Assembly: GCA_963743595.1 (NCBI GenBank)
Contig: CAVURW010000091.1
Coordinates: 1 to 32,856, forward strand
Direction: 5' to 3'
DNA: 32,856 bases
Source of the DNA: CAVURW01 sp963743595
GTDB taxonomy: Bacteria > Verrucomicrobiota > Verrucomicrobiia > Methylacidiphilales > UBA1321
Shown here: piece by piece, positions 1-7,102 of the stretch
How positions within the stretch are numbered: position 1 is the stretch's first letter
Layout of the letters: the number at the start of each line of letters is the position of its first letter
The notes under the pieces: model-generated
Databases searched by the model: none
Seen by the model: the letters and a program-made list of their open reading frames with translations, nothing else
Told to the model about the DNA's origin: nothing
Position numbers and translations under genes: made by a program

Positions 1-1
1 G

Positions 2-1666
2 ACGCGCAGCTGGCTCGGCCAGATTGGCGAAAGCACGGTTACACTGGTTTGTCTGCTCTTATTGTTCAGTCTTCAATGGGGCTATTTTACCCTCTTTGAA
101 TGGCTGTGGAATGGCCAGACTCCTGGTAAACGGATCGTCGGACTCCGCGTCATCCGCACCAATGGCGGCCCCATTACCTGGAGCGAGGCATTTATCCGGA
201 ATCTCGTTCGGCCGCTCGATTCGTTCGCCACGCTCGGTCTGCTCGGCCTCTGCACCGTTTTCCTCAATAAAAACGCGCAACGTCTGGGCGACGTGATGTC
301 GCAAACGCTCGTCATCCGCGAGACGTCACTCGATTGGGCACTGATGCGGCATGTCTTTGAATCGAAACAATCTGAGGCCCGGAAAGATCCCGCGCTCGGC
401 GTGCTCCCGTTTATCCCCATCCCACTCCACCTGTGGGAGGTGCTTCACTCGTACGCCGTGCGTAAATCGACCCTTGCCCCAAATGTGCTTCAGCAGCTCG
501 CTCACACGCTGAGAACGGCTTTGAATCCGCACGTCGCCCAGTATCTGAAAAACTATTTTGGCACAATGGACGCCTATCCCGCCTCCAGTCTGCCGCGACT
601 TCTCTCTGAACCGAAGTCCGATGATCAAACGTGGCTCGCACTCGTCACCAGCCACGCCATTGGGTCGCCCGTAGCAGATCGAAAGCAATTCGGCTCACAA
701 GACATCTCGGCTTTCATTCAACGCGGTTACACCGGCTGGAAACGGCTGGAAGAACTGGTGAATTTGATCGAGGTTCAAGTCGCAGTGGGGCTGACGCATC
801 CGGAATTGCAAGAGGTCACTCGCCTCTACCGACTGGCTGCGCGCGATCTCGCCTACACGCAGGCCCATTATCCAGACACGCTTCTTCACCATTTGCTACG
901 CCATTTAGTCGCTCGCGCGCATTACCAGATCTTCCGCCCCGCTTCACTTACCAGCTCGCAATTCCTCCATTTCTTTCGAAACGACGTCCCAATCGCCGTC
1001 CGGAAACACCTGCAAGAAGTGACCTGGTCGGCGATCATTTTCGTGTTCGGAATCGTTCTCGGCGCGGCCCTCGTTCGCATTGATGAAAACACCGCCCGAC
1101 TCGTCCTCCCCACCTGGGTAATCGACGATATTCACTGCCATCAAATGTGGACGGGCGACCTCTTCAGCGCCATCCCAGGCCCGGTCGCTTCCACCGCCAT
1201 CTTCACGAATAATCTCTCCGTGGCGTTCATCGCGTTTGTGGGCGGGCTCACGCTGGGCATCCTCACCAGCTGGGTGCTCTTCGTCAATGGGTTCACGCTC
1301 GGCGTCGTGATCAATCTCTGCGCCAGTTACGGCCTGCTTCCCGCTCTGGCCGAGTTCATCGCCAGCCACGGATTTATCGAGATCAGCTCCATCATCGTCT
1401 CCGGTGGGGGCGGTCTCGTTGTGGCCAATTCACTCCTGCGCCCCGGTCAACTCACTCGGGCCAACGCGCTCTACGTGCAAGGGCAAAGCGCCCTGCGGAT
1501 GGTCCTGGGCGTGGCCCCCGTACTGGTCATCGCCGGGTGCATCGAAGCGTTCATTTCGCCCTCGAATCTCCCCTCGGCATTGAAGGTCGGCCTGGGGATC
1601 ACCCTGGCCGCCCTCTTTTGGTCCTTTCTCCTGGTGGGCAAACCGTCCACCGTGCCGACTGCCTAA
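2..1666 (+). CDS. RDD-family / SpoIIM-like membrane protein, 5' end outside window
   Basis: The frame is open from base 2, so the gene starts upstream of the window; the TTG at 62 is just an internal codon. The visible N-terminal part (WNGQTPGKRIVGLRVI, then RNLVRPLDS) is typical of the RDD family of small membrane domains. A hydrophilic middle of roughly 200 residues follows. The C-terminal third is hydrophobic, with several predicted membrane segments and the pattern FTNNLSVAFIAFVGG ... NGFTLGVV ... HGFIEISSI, which matches the SpoIIM/DUF95 family. RDD plus SpoIIM fusions are known near MoxR/DUF58/VWA gene clusters in several phyla; those neighbours would lie to the left and are not visible. 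Function is unknown beyond an integral membrane role. The stop codon overlaps that of the convergent HPF gene (CTAA at 1663-1666). Confidence 0.85.
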   Translation, partial: TRSWLGQIGESTVTLVCLLLLFSLQWGYFTLFEWLWNGQTPGKRIVGLRVIRTNGGPITWSEAFIRNLVRPLDSFATLGLLGLCTVFLNKNAQRLGDVMSQTLVIRETSLDWALMRHVFESKQSEARKDPALGVLPFIPIPLHLWEVLHSYAVRKSTLAPNVLQQLAHTLRTALNPHVAQYLKNYFGTMDAYPASSLPRLLSEPKSDDQTWLALVTSHAIGSPVADRKQFGSQDISAFIQRGYTGWKRLEELVNLIEVQVAVGLTHPELQEVTRLYRLAARDLAYTQAHYPDTLLHHLLRHLVARAHYQIFRPASLTSSQFLHFFRNDVPIAVRKHLQEVTWSAIIFVFGIVLGAALVRIDENTARLVLPTWVIDDIHCHQMWTGDLFSAIPGPVASTAIFTNNLSVAFIAFVGGLTLGILTSWVLFVNGFTLGVVINLCASYGLLPALAEFIASHGFIEISSIIVSGGGGLVVANSLLRPGQLTRANALYVQGQSALRMVLGVAPVLVIAGCIEAFISPSNLPSALKVGLGITLAALFWSFLLVGKPSTVPTA

Positions 1667-2019
1667 GCAGCCATCAAGTTCTGGCGCTTTACCTTGGCCT
1701 TACGGCTCTTCTCGCGAGTTCCTTTCACGAGCTTGCTCTTGCGATGGCGCAGTTGCTCGGCCAGCTTATGCGTCACGATATCGATCGCGGCGTAGAGCTC
1801 GTGACCCTTATCTTCCGCATGAATATCAGGCCCGGGCAAAGCCAAGTGCACCTTCACCACAAATGCATGTTTCGGGGCGCGCTTTTCATCATGCCAAATC
1901 GCGACGTGCGCACCGATTAAATCCGACTCCAGACTCTCTAAACTATTGATCCGATCTGCCACGTGCGCATGAATCGACGCCGTGAGCTTAATATCCCGAG
2001 GACTGATGTGTATTTGCAT
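1663..2019 (-). CDS. hpf: Short ribosome hibernation-promoting factor / sigma-54 modulation protein
   Basis: This 118-residue protein has the beta-alpha-beta-beta-beta-alpha layout of the HPF/YfiA family. It begins MQIHISPRDIKLTASIHAHV, has the central HKxxV-type strand pattern (KHAFVVKVHLALPG), the conserved ELYAAIDIVTHKLAEQL helix, and a basic tail rich in K and R. The family binds the 30S decoding centre and silences or dimerises ribosomes in stationary phase. The length matches the short form: there is no C-terminal dimerisation domain as in long HPF, so a partner for 100S formation is not evident here. It is convergent with the RDD-SpoIIM gene, with overlapping stop codons, and its upstream region adjoins the inverted-repeat element at 2110-2273. 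No alternative start fits better. Confidence 0.9.
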   Translation of the reverse strand: MQIHISPRDIKLTASIHAHVADRINSLESLESDLIGAHVAIWHDEKRAPKHAFVVKVHLALPGPDIHAEDKGHELYAAIDIVTHKLAEQLRHRKSKLVKGTREKSRKAKVKRQNLMAA

Positions 2020-2109
2020 AGCTTAGAAGTAGCATTGTTACAATCGCGTGTCGATCTCCGAACGCTTTCGTGTCCAATTCTTTCCACCTGTCCGCCAACA
2101 ACGGGCAAT

Positions 2110-2273
2110 CTAGTGTAGTGTCTCGCAATTACCTTTCATATGGGCGACGCAGTTTTCTCCTCTTGCAAGGCGTGAGGAAGGCGCATACCGGTAGGTCTGT
2201 AACGACCGAACAACGCAGCCAGAGGAGAAAAGAGCAAGTCCATATGAAAGGTAATTGCGAGACGCTACACTAG
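2110..2273. mobile_element. MITE-like element with 33-bp terminal inverted repeats
   Basis: Bases 2110-2142 and 2241-2273 are inverted copies of each other with one mismatch (t versus c at the 10th base). Each outer end is the tetranucleotide CTAG. Inside, a second inverted pair is visible: TTTTCTCCTCT at 2153-2163 and its complement at 2221-2231, so the whole 164 bp could fold as a long imperfect hairpin. No reading frame of useful length lies inside. Such a compact, non-coding, long-TIR element fits a miniature inverted-repeat transposable element mobilised in trans. The target duplication is ambiguous: CTAG or TA would be self-complementary. No second copy is seen in this window. A structured RNA or attenuator upstream of hpf is an alternative. 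Confidence 0.6.
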
Positions 2274-2321
2274 CCGGGCGCGAGGCTTGACACGACCACC
2301 CCGCATGCGATTCTTCCCCCC

Positions 2322-2528
2322 ATGGAACCCCATCTCGAGCAATTCCTGGATCAAGCCCAAGCTGCCTACGAAAACGGCCAGATTAAACTCGCCTGCCAGC
2401 ACATCGCCTCCGCCGTGGAAGACTGCCGCTCTCGGAATGCAGAGGTGCCCGATCAATTTCGCGTGCTCTCCTCGCTGATCATGCTGCGTGATTCCATTGA
2501 GCTTCTCGATGCGCCGGAGCATTCCTAA
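2322..2528 (+). CDS. Small hypothetical protein (68 aa)
   Basis: This short frame starts at ATG 2322 (MEPHLEQFLDQAQAAYENGQ). It encodes a mostly helical, acidic, soluble-looking protein in which two predicted helices (residues 1-35 and 45-64) are separated by a short polar stretch. The AYENGQIKLACQHIASAVED pattern resembles a single TPR-like helix pair, but it is too short to assign. No signal peptide, metal motif or cysteine cluster is seen. The ribosome binding site is weak or absent. An antisense frame of similar length (2265-2522) is less protein-like. It stands alone between the MITE-like element and a secreted-protein gene. I do not recognise a function. Confidence 0.5.
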   Translation: MEPHLEQFLDQAQAAYENGQIKLACQHIASAVEDCRSRNAEVPDQFRVLSSLIMLRDSIELLDAPEHS

Positions 2529-2592
2529 TTCCTAGGCGACCAGCCTCGTCACTTTTTTATATTCACGGAATGCCCGACGATATTGAGGTATT

Positions 2593-3078
2593 ATGCGCCG
2601 ATTATCCCTCCTACTTCTCGCTCTAACTTTTTCCCTTTCGATCGTCCTTGCGACTAACAATTACGAGTATGGGCCTAACGAGTACGTCACCATTTCCAGC
2701 GGTGCCTCCCCAGACGGACACTATGCAGTTACGGCTCATGGGGAGGGTGAATATGGCTACGATCACTTCCACATTTTTCTGACCAACGCCGAAACGGGCA
2801 AACGGATCGGACCTCTGGAAGAAATCACGGATGTGCTGGACACAGGTGCCGGCTCGTATTGTGCCCGGTGGTCAACGGATTCGAGCCACGTTACGATCAT
2901 CTATCGGGTGGATCGACACGCACCGTTGAAAGAGGTCTCGTACCGAATTGCAAATAACCGCGCGTATCCTCTGGAAGGCCCAGTCGACGCCGATGATACC
3001 GACACAAAATATTGGCAGGACGCCTGTTCGGGAGATCATCCCGCTGGTAGGGCATTTGGAACGCCGGTACAGAAGTAG
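2593..3078 (+). CDS. Secreted protein of unknown function (161 aa)
   Basis: The N-terminus has a basic start (MRR), a hydrophobic core (LSLLLLALTFSLSIVLA) and a likely cleavage point near residue 20-22, so export by Sec is expected. The mature part is beta-rich. It has a WD40/TolB-like flavour (SSGASPDGHYAVTAHGEGE, then ARWSTDSSHVTIIYRV), as in single beta-propeller blades that compare display values, but it is too short for a propeller. Two cysteines (in YCARW and QDACSG) could pair outside the cytoplasm. The C-terminal PLEGPVDADD stretch has a decayed match at 6985-7037. Base composition is moderate, between that of the core genes and the AT-rich inserts. I cannot name a family. Confidence 0.7.
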   Translation: MRRLSLLLLALTFSLSIVLATNNYEYGPNEYVTISSGASPDGHYAVTAHGEGEYGYDHFHIFLTNAETGKRIGPLEEITDVLDTGAGSYCARWSTDSSHVTIIYRVDRHAPLKEVSYRIANNRAYPLEGPVDADDTDTKYWQDACSGDHPAGRAFGTPVQK

Positions 3079-3147
3079 CTTGTGTTGCGATTCTGATTCC
3101 ACCGACAGGCGCGAACTCAAAACAAAGGCATCGATAGAAATGCGCAA

Positions 3148-3690
3148 ATGATTACTACTCATAAAACGCTAAAACTTGGCGGTTCTGATATCACGTTTGA
3201 AGTAGTATTCTATGAAGGCACGGTTAAGTGTTTTATCCTCCAAGATATCGTGAAAGCAATGTCGGAGAAGTTTAGTACCGTATTCTTATGTGATACAGCC
3301 CTTCCTGAATATCAAGCATTCACACCTATTCTTAAGGAAAGTGGGGTCCTTTACCGTTCGGCGATCTGGCGGAGCGAAGCGATGCTGTCCTTTGATAATC
3401 TACTGCTGCTTGTAGAAATCCTCGGGTTTCCCGAGGGATTCAGCGAGACGACGAAAAATCAATTCCTAGACGACTTCAAAAAGCTCGTTTTTGAGGAAGA
3501 ACTCCAGAATGCAATTCTGCTGGATATGTTTACTCCAGAAACCCTACGCTTCAGAGCGAATGGGAAACATAAGAGACGGGTTCACGAACGATTTCTCCTT
3601 CTGTCTGAGAAATACTATGAAAAGCTGTCTAAAAGTGATTTTAGTGCTTATGGCACTCCTGGACCATTTTTCTTTCTAGGAAAATTATAA
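3148..3690 (+). CDS. Hypothetical cytoplasmic protein, AT-rich (180 aa)
   Basis: The frame starts at ATG 3148 (MITTHKTLKLGGSDITFEVV) and reads through an AT-rich stretch unlike the GC-rich neighbours, which suggests horizontal acquisition. There is no signal peptide or membrane segment. The first 40 residues look like a beta-hairpin followed by a helix (YEGTVKCFILQDIVKAMSEK), loosely reminiscent of the strand-plus-DVxxAL start of BRO-N/KilA-type DNA-binding domains, but the similarity is too weak to claim. The middle is helical and leucine-rich (FDNLLLLVEILGFPEG), and the C-terminus is basic and aromatic. It lies between two genes for extracytoplasmic proteins and shows no operon link. Function is unknown. 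Confidence 0.6.
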   Translation: MITTHKTLKLGGSDITFEVVFYEGTVKCFILQDIVKAMSEKFSTVFLCDTALPEYQAFTPILKESGVLYRSAIWRSEAMLSFDNLLLLVEILGFPEGFSETTKNQFLDDFKKLVFEEELQNAILLDMFTPETLRFRANGKHKRRVHERFLLLSEKYYEKLSKSDFSAYGTPGPFFFLGKL

Positions 3691-3717
3691 CTTTATACTA
3701 TGCCACCTGTTCGGGAG

Positions 3718-4365
3718 TTATCGCAACAGTTCGTTTATCCGTTCGAGAACTGAATCGGGGCTTTGTCCGGAAACCTTAGAGTCCGCAAGCACACGACAAT
3801 TCTTGTCGATCAGAACGAGTGTCGGGATGAACTTGCCCGAGAACTCTCCCAGGCCCAGTCGAGAGCCGAGCCTTTGGTTGAAATCGAACGCTGGCCATTC
3901 CATGCCATCGTGATTCATGTAAGCGACCATATCACTCTCCGACTGATCGCAACTGGCCAAGATCACCTCAAATTCGGGATGCCGCTGATGAACACGGTAA
4001 TAAAAGCTAACCAAACGAGGCGTAAACGCCTGGCAGGGAGGACACCAGCTGGCAGAAAAATAAAGAGCAACGTACTTCACGCCTTGCAGCGGGTTGGATG
4101 TCAATGTAGCAGTGCTGCCCCTGCCATTGGGTCGAACCAAGCACCACCCAAAACGAAGCGCCGCGGGGCTTAATTCAGCAATAATTGGCTGCGTCGGTAA
4201 CGAGCTCGTAATGACTGAAGAAATCGGAGTAGCAGTTGGAATGGCATTCGGGACAACCGGGGATAGCTGAACGTGATGCGTGGGATGCGCTACCATCAAA
4301 ACTAACATCCCTGCGATAAACGTCCCGAAAACCACCATAAGGAGAGAGGGCAGCGAAGAGTTCAT
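3718..4365 (-). CDS. Membrane-anchored thioredoxin-like (nucleoredoxin/TlpA-type) protein
   Basis: This 215-residue protein has an N-terminal membrane anchor (about residues 7-26), a Pro/Thr/Ser-rich spacer to about residue 65, and a thioredoxin fold. The active site WCPPC is at 107-111 in the context YFSASWCPPCQAFTPRL, as in nucleoredoxin/tryparedoxin-like proteins. The cis-proline is at P181 in KFIPTLVLID. It should act as a dithiol-disulfide oxidoreductase on the periplasmic face of the membrane. It is transcribed away from the multicopper oxidase gene, which itself carries a thioredoxin-like tail. Before the 2.5-kb insert at 4530-7025 the two genes would have been divergent neighbours, so a joint role in copper or thiol redox homeostasis is a reasonable inference. 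Confidence 0.85.
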   Translation of the reverse strand: MNSSLPSLLMVVFGTFIAGMLVLMVAHPTHHVQLSPVVPNAIPTATPISSVITSSLPTQPIIAELSPAALRFGWCLVRPNGRGSTATLTSNPLQGVKYVALYFSASWCPPCQAFTPRLVSFYYRVHQRHPEFEVILASCDQSESDMVAYMNHDGMEWPAFDFNQRLGSRLGLGEFSGKFIPTLVLIDKNCRVLADSKVSGQSPDSVLERINELLR

Positions 4366-4452
4366 CCTTCTAAAAAACTAGCTGGCAATTCTCGTGAGTC
4401 GACTCAATTTGCCCAGAGTAAGCTCACTCGAACTGCACGCCTGAGCACAAGC

Positions 4453-4529
4453 AGTAATCGCTTGAGTTGAATTATTAGCTAATCTGAGCCATTCTTTCCG
4501 ATGGTGAAACGGCTACTCTACTTGACCTT
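4453..4529 (+). repeat. Left copy of perfect 77-bp direct repeat (duplicated 5' end of the multicopper oxidase gene)
   Basis: Bases 4453-4529 are identical to 7026-7102. The repeat contains 48 bp upstream of the multicopper oxidase start plus its ATG and first codons, ending after the sequence for MVKRLLYLT. The copies diverge immediately at 4530 versus 7103. They flank a 2.5-kb AT-rich insert. Confidence 0.95.
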
Positions 4530-4605
4530 AGGAGTCTGGATGTGCAAGGGTAAGTCGAATCGCGCTTGGGGCGTCGTGGAGTGCGCAGTAATTGCAACTA
4601 AATGA
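4501..4605 (+). pseudogene. Truncated oxidase start fused to unrelated sequence (34-aa leader frame)
   Basis: The frame begins with the duplicated first codons of the multicopper oxidase (MVKRLLYLTL), then runs into unrelated sequence and stops at TGA 4603-4605. The stop lies one base before the ATG at 4607 of the next (broken) secreted-protein gene. That spacing would allow translational coupling, so the duplicated oxidase 5' region could have supplied translation signals to the inserted gene. It is probably not a functional protein. Confidence 0.55.
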
Positions 4606-4606
4606 T

Positions 4607-5543
4607 ATGGAACACCTAAGATATATACGGACCGTCATCTGGCTCCTTCTAGCGGCTACCTCTCTCTCCTATGGAGACTTTAAAGAAGATAACCGTTCAA
4701 TAGAGTATTACAAGCAAATGTTTCATGATGTGACACACTTCGACATAATGCCGCTACTGGATCAAGATAGAACTATCACCTTGAGCCATCTGACCAATGG
4801 ACAAGCAACATCGGTTCCTGGTGGTTTCCCGGATTTGCTTACAGTTGATATCCAGATCCTGAAACAGTTCGGTGGATTAAAACTGACCGAACACCAGATT
4901 TCTCTATCCATTCCAGCACTTACAAGTCAACTTACGAATGACCCTAAGTATTACTCGTTTGCCGAAAGGGATGTTATTGGCATTTGCGAGCTAGAGCCTA
5001 AATCGGCAGACTTTAAATCTAAGAAGCCTAAAGTTCTCTATATATTTTAGACGATTTTTGGGCTTCTGCGTTGATATCTGAACCGATTCAAGATCTTAGC
5101 AGTCAAATAAAGTCGTTTGATAATTTGAAAATATCAGAATCCGAGATCGTTCCGTATCTTAAGACTATCCAAGGTAATCCATGGCTGACGGTCTTCGTTG
5201 TAAAATCGGCTCTTAACAGAGGCTTAATTACCCGCGCAGAGAGACGGTCAAGGGAATTTTGGGTATCTACAGTCAAACTGAGCTTAAGATCGTACTTATG
5301 TACTTATTTCTCGGAAAATTTGAGAATTCTTCATTAATTTCTGTAGCGGTATTGGAGGAGCTGGCTCAAAGCTTGTCAGATCCCGCTTTTTCCGGGGACG
5401 AAGCAGTTTTAACAGTTATTTGCGTTGACTGCATTCCCTTGGATACTCCTGAAACTGCTAAAGTTATCCAGAAGGCCGCTACATTTGCCAAAACCCATAA
5501 CGTAGACTATCCAGTTCTAAAACAATTCTCGTCTATTCCATGA
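4607..5543 (+). pseudogene. Secreted-protein gene broken by two frameshifts
   Basis: Three successive frames read as one protein of about 310 residues. The first (ATG 4607 to TAG 5048-5050) starts with a signal peptide (IRTVIWLLLAATSLSYG). A one-base slip near 5040-5048 continues it as YILDDFWASALISEPIQDL in the second frame. A second slip of the same direction between about 5217 and 5255 continues it as VKGILGIYSQTELKIVLM in the third frame, which ends at TGA 5541-5543. The second and third pieces have no convincing starts of their own (only TTG codons). Both slips are consistent with single-base deletions. The end overlaps the next gene as ATGA, showing the two once formed a translationally coupled pair. 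Real decay is favoured, but sequencing error in T-runs would look the same. No family recognised. Confidence 0.7.
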
Positions 5544-6979
5544 ATATTTTTCCTATTTCTGCAGTACTCATGCTCCTCTGCGCAGAGGCTGCTTGTGGAT
5601 TCAGTTTTCGCACCGATTGCCCACAGGGTTACTACAAAGGGATTGACGCTGAAGGGCATGTTCTTGTGGCGGAGAAATTGGGCGAAATTCAGATGCGTAA
5701 ATTGGAAAGCATCACCGTTTGGGCGGAGTTCAATTCAGCCGAAACCAGAGTTTCTCCTTACCTCGGCAAGGGATGGACGTTGGGATTAGTGGAGTCTCAT
5801 CTCGAAAAGATTGACGACAATAACATTAGAGCGGTAATGCCAGATGGCTGGAGTGACTTTTTCGTTCGACCAGAGAATTCTCAAAATTTCGTCGCTACAG
5901 GGTGGTTCGGACGACTTAACCCACAAAGCGACACATTCACGGCTTGGGGTTCCTCCGCATGGCGGGTCATATTTATTCACGGCAAGGTTGTAAAGATAGC
6001 GTCGATAATCTCTTCAAGTGAAGATCTGACGTTCAAGTATCCCGGGGACCTAGTGACAGAAATCGATAGAGGCTCTTCAGCTCTGGTTTCCATAACCATG
6101 GCTCCATCCGGGGGAGCTCAAACCATCCAGATTGGAGTTGATAAAGTGGACGTTAAGATGGTCTGTGCGCCGCGCATTGAAGTTGCCGAGGGCCAAGTGA
6201 AGCAGACTGGCGATGATCCCGCACTCGGACAATTAACGTTTTCCAAGGGCGGTTCTGTTTCTTTCGATTATGGGACTAATTCCGAGAAGAAGCCGACCCT
6301 TACCGTTACTGAAGTATCGCGCACTCCAGAACCCATTGTCTGGAATCCAATGACCAAGCAAATTGAGAAAGATGGAGATTGGAGCCACCAATTGAAACCT
6401 GGGGAGGGTCATAATGAAATTCCTGTGACTCGGGTAAATAGCAAAGGGCAAACCGAATATCACTTTAATGATGCTAAAAACGGGATTCTTACGGATCAAA
6501 CATTGGATGGTGTAAAAACGGAGACCGATTTCTTGGTTCTGGATACGGAAGTTACGGATAAGGTGCAAAAGATCACCAAAACGACAGATGGTGTGACTAA
6601 TACAGTTTATCAGGAAACGTTTGATGAACACGGCAAGTCGTTGAGTATCCACACCTGGAGTCCCCCAGAGACTCCTGAACAAACAGAAGCAATCTTAACA
6701 AAAGCAGTGAATGATGCGCCAAATGCAGAAGCGAAAGACAATGCGCTTGTTTTTCTCGGCTTCTACATGGCCCACAGACAGGAGTATGAAAAGATTCGTA
6801 TTCTAGCCAAGAGCTTGCCTCCCGATAAAGCGTATCCTTTGCTGCTGTTCATCAATGACCGACAGCCAAGCTTAACGCCTGCAGAAAAAATCAAAGGATA
6901 TCAAGATTTAGAGAAACAGTATCCTGAACATCACGACGAGCTGGAGAGGGGAATCGCCGAACTCCAGGCACCAAAATAA
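5540..6979 (+). CDS. Secreted protein with Rhs/YD-like beta region (479 aa), unknown function
   Basis: The protein begins with a signal peptide (MNIFPISAVLMLLCAEAACG). The next 150 residues contain SPYLGKGWTLGLVESHLE followed by VMPDGWSDFF. This resembles the opening strands of Rhs/YD-repeat and DUF6531-type proteins, where a GxGW motif and a pDG.xxxF motif recur. The middle (residues 200-380) is beta-rich with KGQTEYHFNDAKNG-like hairpins. The last 90 residues are helical and may form TPR-like hairpins (AKDNALVFLGFYMAHRQEYE, then EKIKGYQDLEKQYPEH). There is no toxin-like C-terminus. The start overlaps the stop of the preceding broken gene by 4 bp (ATGA). It is AT-rich and lies within the repeat-bounded insert. 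The Rhs resemblance is suggestive only. Confidence 0.7.
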   Translation: MNIFPISAVLMLLCAEAACGFSFRTDCPQGYYKGIDAEGHVLVAEKLGEIQMRKLESITVWAEFNSAETRVSPYLGKGWTLGLVESHLEKIDDNNIRAVMPDGWSDFFVRPENSQNFVATGWFGRLNPQSDTFTAWGSSAWRVIFIHGKVVKIASIISSSEDLTFKYPGDLVTEIDRGSSALVSITMAPSGGAQTIQIGVDKVDVKMVCAPRIEVAEGQVKQTGDDPALGQLTFSKGGSVSFDYGTNSEKKPTLTVTEVSRTPEPIVWNPMTKQIEKDGDWSHQLKPGEGHNEIPVTRVNSKGQTEYHFNDAKNGILTDQTLDGVKTETDFLVLDTEVTDKVQKITKTTDGVTNTVYQETFDEHGKSLSIHTWSPPETPEQTEAILTKAVNDAPNAEAKDNALVFLGFYMAHRQEYEKIRILAKSLPPDKAYPLLLFINDRQPSLTPAEKIKGYQDLEKQYPEHHDELERGIAELQAPK

Positions 6980-6984
6980 TTTAT

Positions 6985-7037
6985 TCATCCACTGGAAGGC
7001 CAGTCGATGCGGAAGCCCGTTCTGGAGTAATCGCTTG
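6985..7037 (+). pseudogene. Relic of the C-terminus of a gene like that at 2593-3078
   Basis: With one base restored, this segment encodes HPLEGPVDAEARSGVIA followed by TGA. That resembles the YPLEGPVDADDTD end of the secreted protein at 2593-3078, and the DNA is nearly identical over about 20 bp (ctggaaggcc-cagtcga). It sits directly against the right copy of the 77-bp repeat. It is short, so chance similarity is not excluded. Confidence 0.35.
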
Positions 7038-7102
7038 AGTTGAATTATTAGCTAATCTGAGCCATTCTTTCCGATGGTGAAACGGCTACTCTACTTGACC
7101 TT
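7026..7102 (+). repeat. Right copy of perfect 77-bp direct repeat
   Basis: This is identical to 4453-4529. It forms the native upstream region and first codons of the intact multicopper oxidase gene at 7074, so that gene keeps its own start and proximal upstream sequence despite the insert on its left. Confidence 0.95.

Noticed and set aside
1537..1920. A 127-aa plus-strand frame over hpf and the end of the RDD-SpoIIM gene
   Set aside because: It is antisense to a clear HPF gene and has no recognisable domain; it is a shadow frame.
3148..3690. BRO-N/KilA-type DNA-binding protein
   Set aside because: Only a vague strand-helix resemblance in the first 40 residues; no conserved motif could be confirmed by eye.
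5071..5337. Two separate small genes (5071-5337 and 5259-5543)
   Set aside because: Both start only at TTG codons, their ends are non-protein-like, and the pieces join into one protein with the frame before them.
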